This document shows positions 62,511 to 64,000 of a stretch of DNA of 64,000 bases, in pieces. The translations under genes and the position numbers were made by a program. This DNA is from Paenibacillus gyeongsangnamensis (GTDB taxonomy: Bacteria > Bacillota > Bacilli > Paenibacillales > NBRC-103111): positions 62,001-126,000 of the forward strand of contig NZ_JAQAGZ010000014.1 of NCBI RefSeq assembly GCF_027533625.1, in the 5' to 3' direction. The notes beneath the pieces were generated by a model. That model did no database searches. It was given only the letters and a program-made list of their open reading frames with translations, and had not been told where the DNA came from. Each line of letters begins with the position of its first letter. Position 1 is the first letter of the stretch.

Positions 62511-63299
62511 TTAAGGAGAGGGCGTTGGAGCATTCTCCCTCAGTACGACGATTTCAACCCGGCGGTTCTTTGCACGGTTCTCTGCGCTGTTGTTCTCTAC
62601 GACCGGACGCGTGTCGGCGTACGCCGTGGAGATAAATTTCTTCTGTTCCAGCTGCGCGTTGTACACGAAGTAGCGCAGCACGGACAGCGAGCGGGCTTGC
62701 GACAAGCCCCAGTTGTCACGGTAAAGCGAGCCGGTCGACAGCGGCAGGTCGTCCGTGTGGCCCTCGATGCTGATCGTGGCGTCCAGCGTAGGGAATAGGC
62801 TGGCCAGCTGGTTCAGAATCGGGAATGCAGCCGGCTTCAGGTCCGCCTTGCCAAGATCGAACAAGAACAGGTCGTTCAGCGTAACCGCTACGCCGCGGGG
62901 CGTGTTGGCTGCGGATACTTGTCCCTGCAGCTTGTTCTGCTCGATGTAGGTCTGAATCTGCTTGAGCAGATCCTCAAGCTGACGTTCCTTCTTATCGTGG
63001 TCTTCCCGTTCTTTCTTTTCTTTATCGGCCGCTTCCTTGGCCGACTTGGTCGGATCGGCTCCGCCTTTGGCCGTGCTGACCTGTCCGAGAACGCCCGTGC
63101 CCTGCGGCATCAGCGTGTCGGCTTTCTTGAACTCGAACTTGAGCGCCTGCGATAAGATTTCGTATTTTTGCACATCTATCTTGCTCATGGCGTACATAAT
63201 GATGAAAAAGATCAACACCAGCGTAATGAAGTCAGCGTAGCTGAGGAGCCAGCGCTCGTGATTCTCGGGGGCTTCTTGCTTTTTACTTTTCCTCGCCAC
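62511..63299 (-). CDS. motB: Flagellar stator protein MotB
   Basis: Read on the minus strand. GTG at 63299-63297 gives the typical N-terminus MARKSKKQ and a 17-base overlap with motA; an earlier in-frame ATG at 63338 would add 13 residues overlapping motA further. The 262-residue protein has the single membrane helix with the proton-carrying Asp in SYADFITLVLIFFIIMYAMS, a charged linker, and a C-terminal OmpA-like peptidoglycan-binding domain (TISIEGHTDDLPLS, NWGLSQARSLSVLRYF, NRAKNRRVEIVVL). Confidence 0.95.
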   Translation of the reverse strand: MARKSKKQEAPENHERWLLSYADFITLVLIFFIIMYAMSKIDVQKYEILSQALKFEFKKADTLMPQGTGVLGQVSTAKGGADPTKSAKEAADKEKKEREDHDKKERQLEDLLKQIQTYIEQNKLQGQVSAANTPRGVAVTLNDLFLFDLGKADLKPAAFPILNQLASLFPTLDATISIEGHTDDLPLSTGSLYRDNWGLSQARSLSVLRYFVYNAQLEQKKFISTAYADTRPVVENNSAENRAKNRRVEIVVLRENAPTPSP

Positions 63300-64000
63300 C
63301 GGTTTCACCTGCGCCTTCGCTATTTTTATTCTTCTCATGCTGGAAGGAGTTCAGCTTTTTCTTGATCAGCTGCGGATTCTCGCCGGCTTGAAGAGCCAGG
63401 ATGCCCTCGAGCATCAGCTCCATCTCGGAAATTTGATGCTTGCTGCGAATTTTAATCTTAGTCGCCAGCGGCAAGTAAACAAGGTTTGCAGAGGATACGC
63501 CGTACAAGGTAGCGGTAAAAGCGACTGCAATAGCCGGACCGAGGGCACCCGGGTCCGAGAGGTTGCCCAACACGTGAATGAGGCCCATAACGGTACCGAT
63601 GATCCCCATTGTCGGGGCGAAGCCGCCGGCGGCTTCGAACATCTTGGCCCAGCCCTCATGGTGATGCTCCAGCGCGTCCATCTCGAGCTCCATAATTTGA
63701 CGGGTCAGCTCGGGATCCGTGCCGTCGACGACCATCATCAAGCCGTCCCGCAGGAACGGATTGGTATGCTCTTGAGCCCGCTGTTCCAAGGCCAGCACGC
63801 CTTCGCGGCGGGCGATGGACGCCATGTCGACGAGTTCTTCGATGACGAGGCCCGGATTATGTTTCGTTTCGTTAAAAGCCATGCGTACCGCTTTGCCGAG
63901 CTCTTTTAGCTGGGACACCGGAAAGCTGGTGGCGACGGCGCCGATCGTACCTCCGAACACGATGAGCATCGCGCTCGGCACGAACAGCGCCGTAATATGC
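63283..64000 (-). CDS. motA: Flagellar stator protein MotA, partial (start outside the window)
   Basis: The minus-strand frame is open to the window edge; the last visible codons read HITALFVPSAMLIVFGG, which is the inside of MotA TM1-TM2, so roughly the first 30 residues are missing. The rest shows the cytoplasmic domain (TKHNPGLVIEELVDMASIARREG, LRDGLMMVVDGTDPE) and TM3-TM4 with APTMGIIGTVMGLIHVLGNL. MotA and MotB form the proton-driven stator. The stop at 63283 lies inside motB. Confidence 0.95.
   Translation of the reverse strand, partial: HITALFVPSAMLIVFGGTIGAVATSFPVSQLKELGKAVRMAFNETKHNPGLVIEELVDMASIARREGVLALEQRAQEHTNPFLRDGLMMVVDGTDPELTRQIMELEMDALEHHHEGWAKMFEAAGGFAPTMGIIGTVMGLIHVLGNLSDPGALGPAIAVAFTATLYGVSSANLVYLPLATKIKIRSKHQISEMELMLEGILALQAGENPQLIKKKLNSFQHEKNKNSEGAGETGGEEK

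Overview
The window reads as chromosomal DNA of a spore-forming, flagellated Firmicute of the Paenibacillus type. Evidence: an alpha/beta-type small acid-soluble spore protein, a degS-degU pair, a comF locus, long-form HPF, and a flagellar block colinear (from memory of the family) with the Bacillus subtilis degSU-comF-yvyF-flgM-flgKL-fliW-csrA-hag-fliDST-hpf-secA-prfB-ftsEX-ctpB-minJ region. Paenibacillus-like traits are the large surface protein, copper-amine-oxidase-like stalk repeats and DUF115 flagellar glycosyltransferases. No rRNA, tRNA, insertion sequence, prophage or CRISPR array was seen.

Layout. 1-4000: 3' end of a surface protein, a secreted protein, a spore SASP and metK. 4040-9140: a secreted phosphodiester-glycosidase-like protein, degS-degU and a small membrane protein. 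9158-18062: comFA-comFC, then the late flagellar operon (yvyF, flgM, flgN, flgK, flgL, yviE-like, fliW, csrA, hag) with several sigma-D-type promoters and CsrA-type control of hag. 18145-33168: an AT-richer flagellar glycosylation and modification island wrapped around fliD-fliS-fliT-flaG. It holds two small-helical-protein/Maf pairs, an essentially complete pseudaminic acid pathway (pseB, a cytidylyltransferase, pseG, pseH, pseI, pseC), an extra sugar-nucleotide SDR and a FliB-like lysine methylase.

33200-39640: a DnaA-box-like cluster, a cold-shock gene, hpf behind a sigma-H promoter, secA, prfB with its programmed +1 frameshift, and a YitT-type membrane protein. 39760-48317: argCJBDFGH behind a promoter overlapped by ARG boxes. 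48387-52478: a dispersed repeat, then a c-di-GMP-I riboswitch with a terminator, leading into acyl-CoA dehydrogenase, a CitA-like citrate synthase and an MFS carrier, followed by a chemoreceptor. 54642-64000: vanW-type gene (minus), ftsE-ftsX, an M23 peptidoglycan hydrolase, a CtpB-type protease, a MinJ-like PDZ protein, then motB and partial motA (minus).

Most notable for follow-up: (i) the duplicated [small helical protein + Maf] cassette and the pseudaminic acid pathway split around fliDST-flaG; (ii) a 103-nt two-hairpin repeat with two full copies and one partial copy, each just behind a terminator; (iii) a c-di-GMP riboswitch placed ahead of acyl-CoA/citrate-synthase genes rather than typical motility or matrix genes; (iv) a cluster of four DnaA-box-like 9-mers away from any visible oriC; (v) a sigma-D -10 element built into one arm of a terminator-like hairpin ahead of flgM. 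Function calls come from reading motifs and recalled family knowledge; no database search was run.
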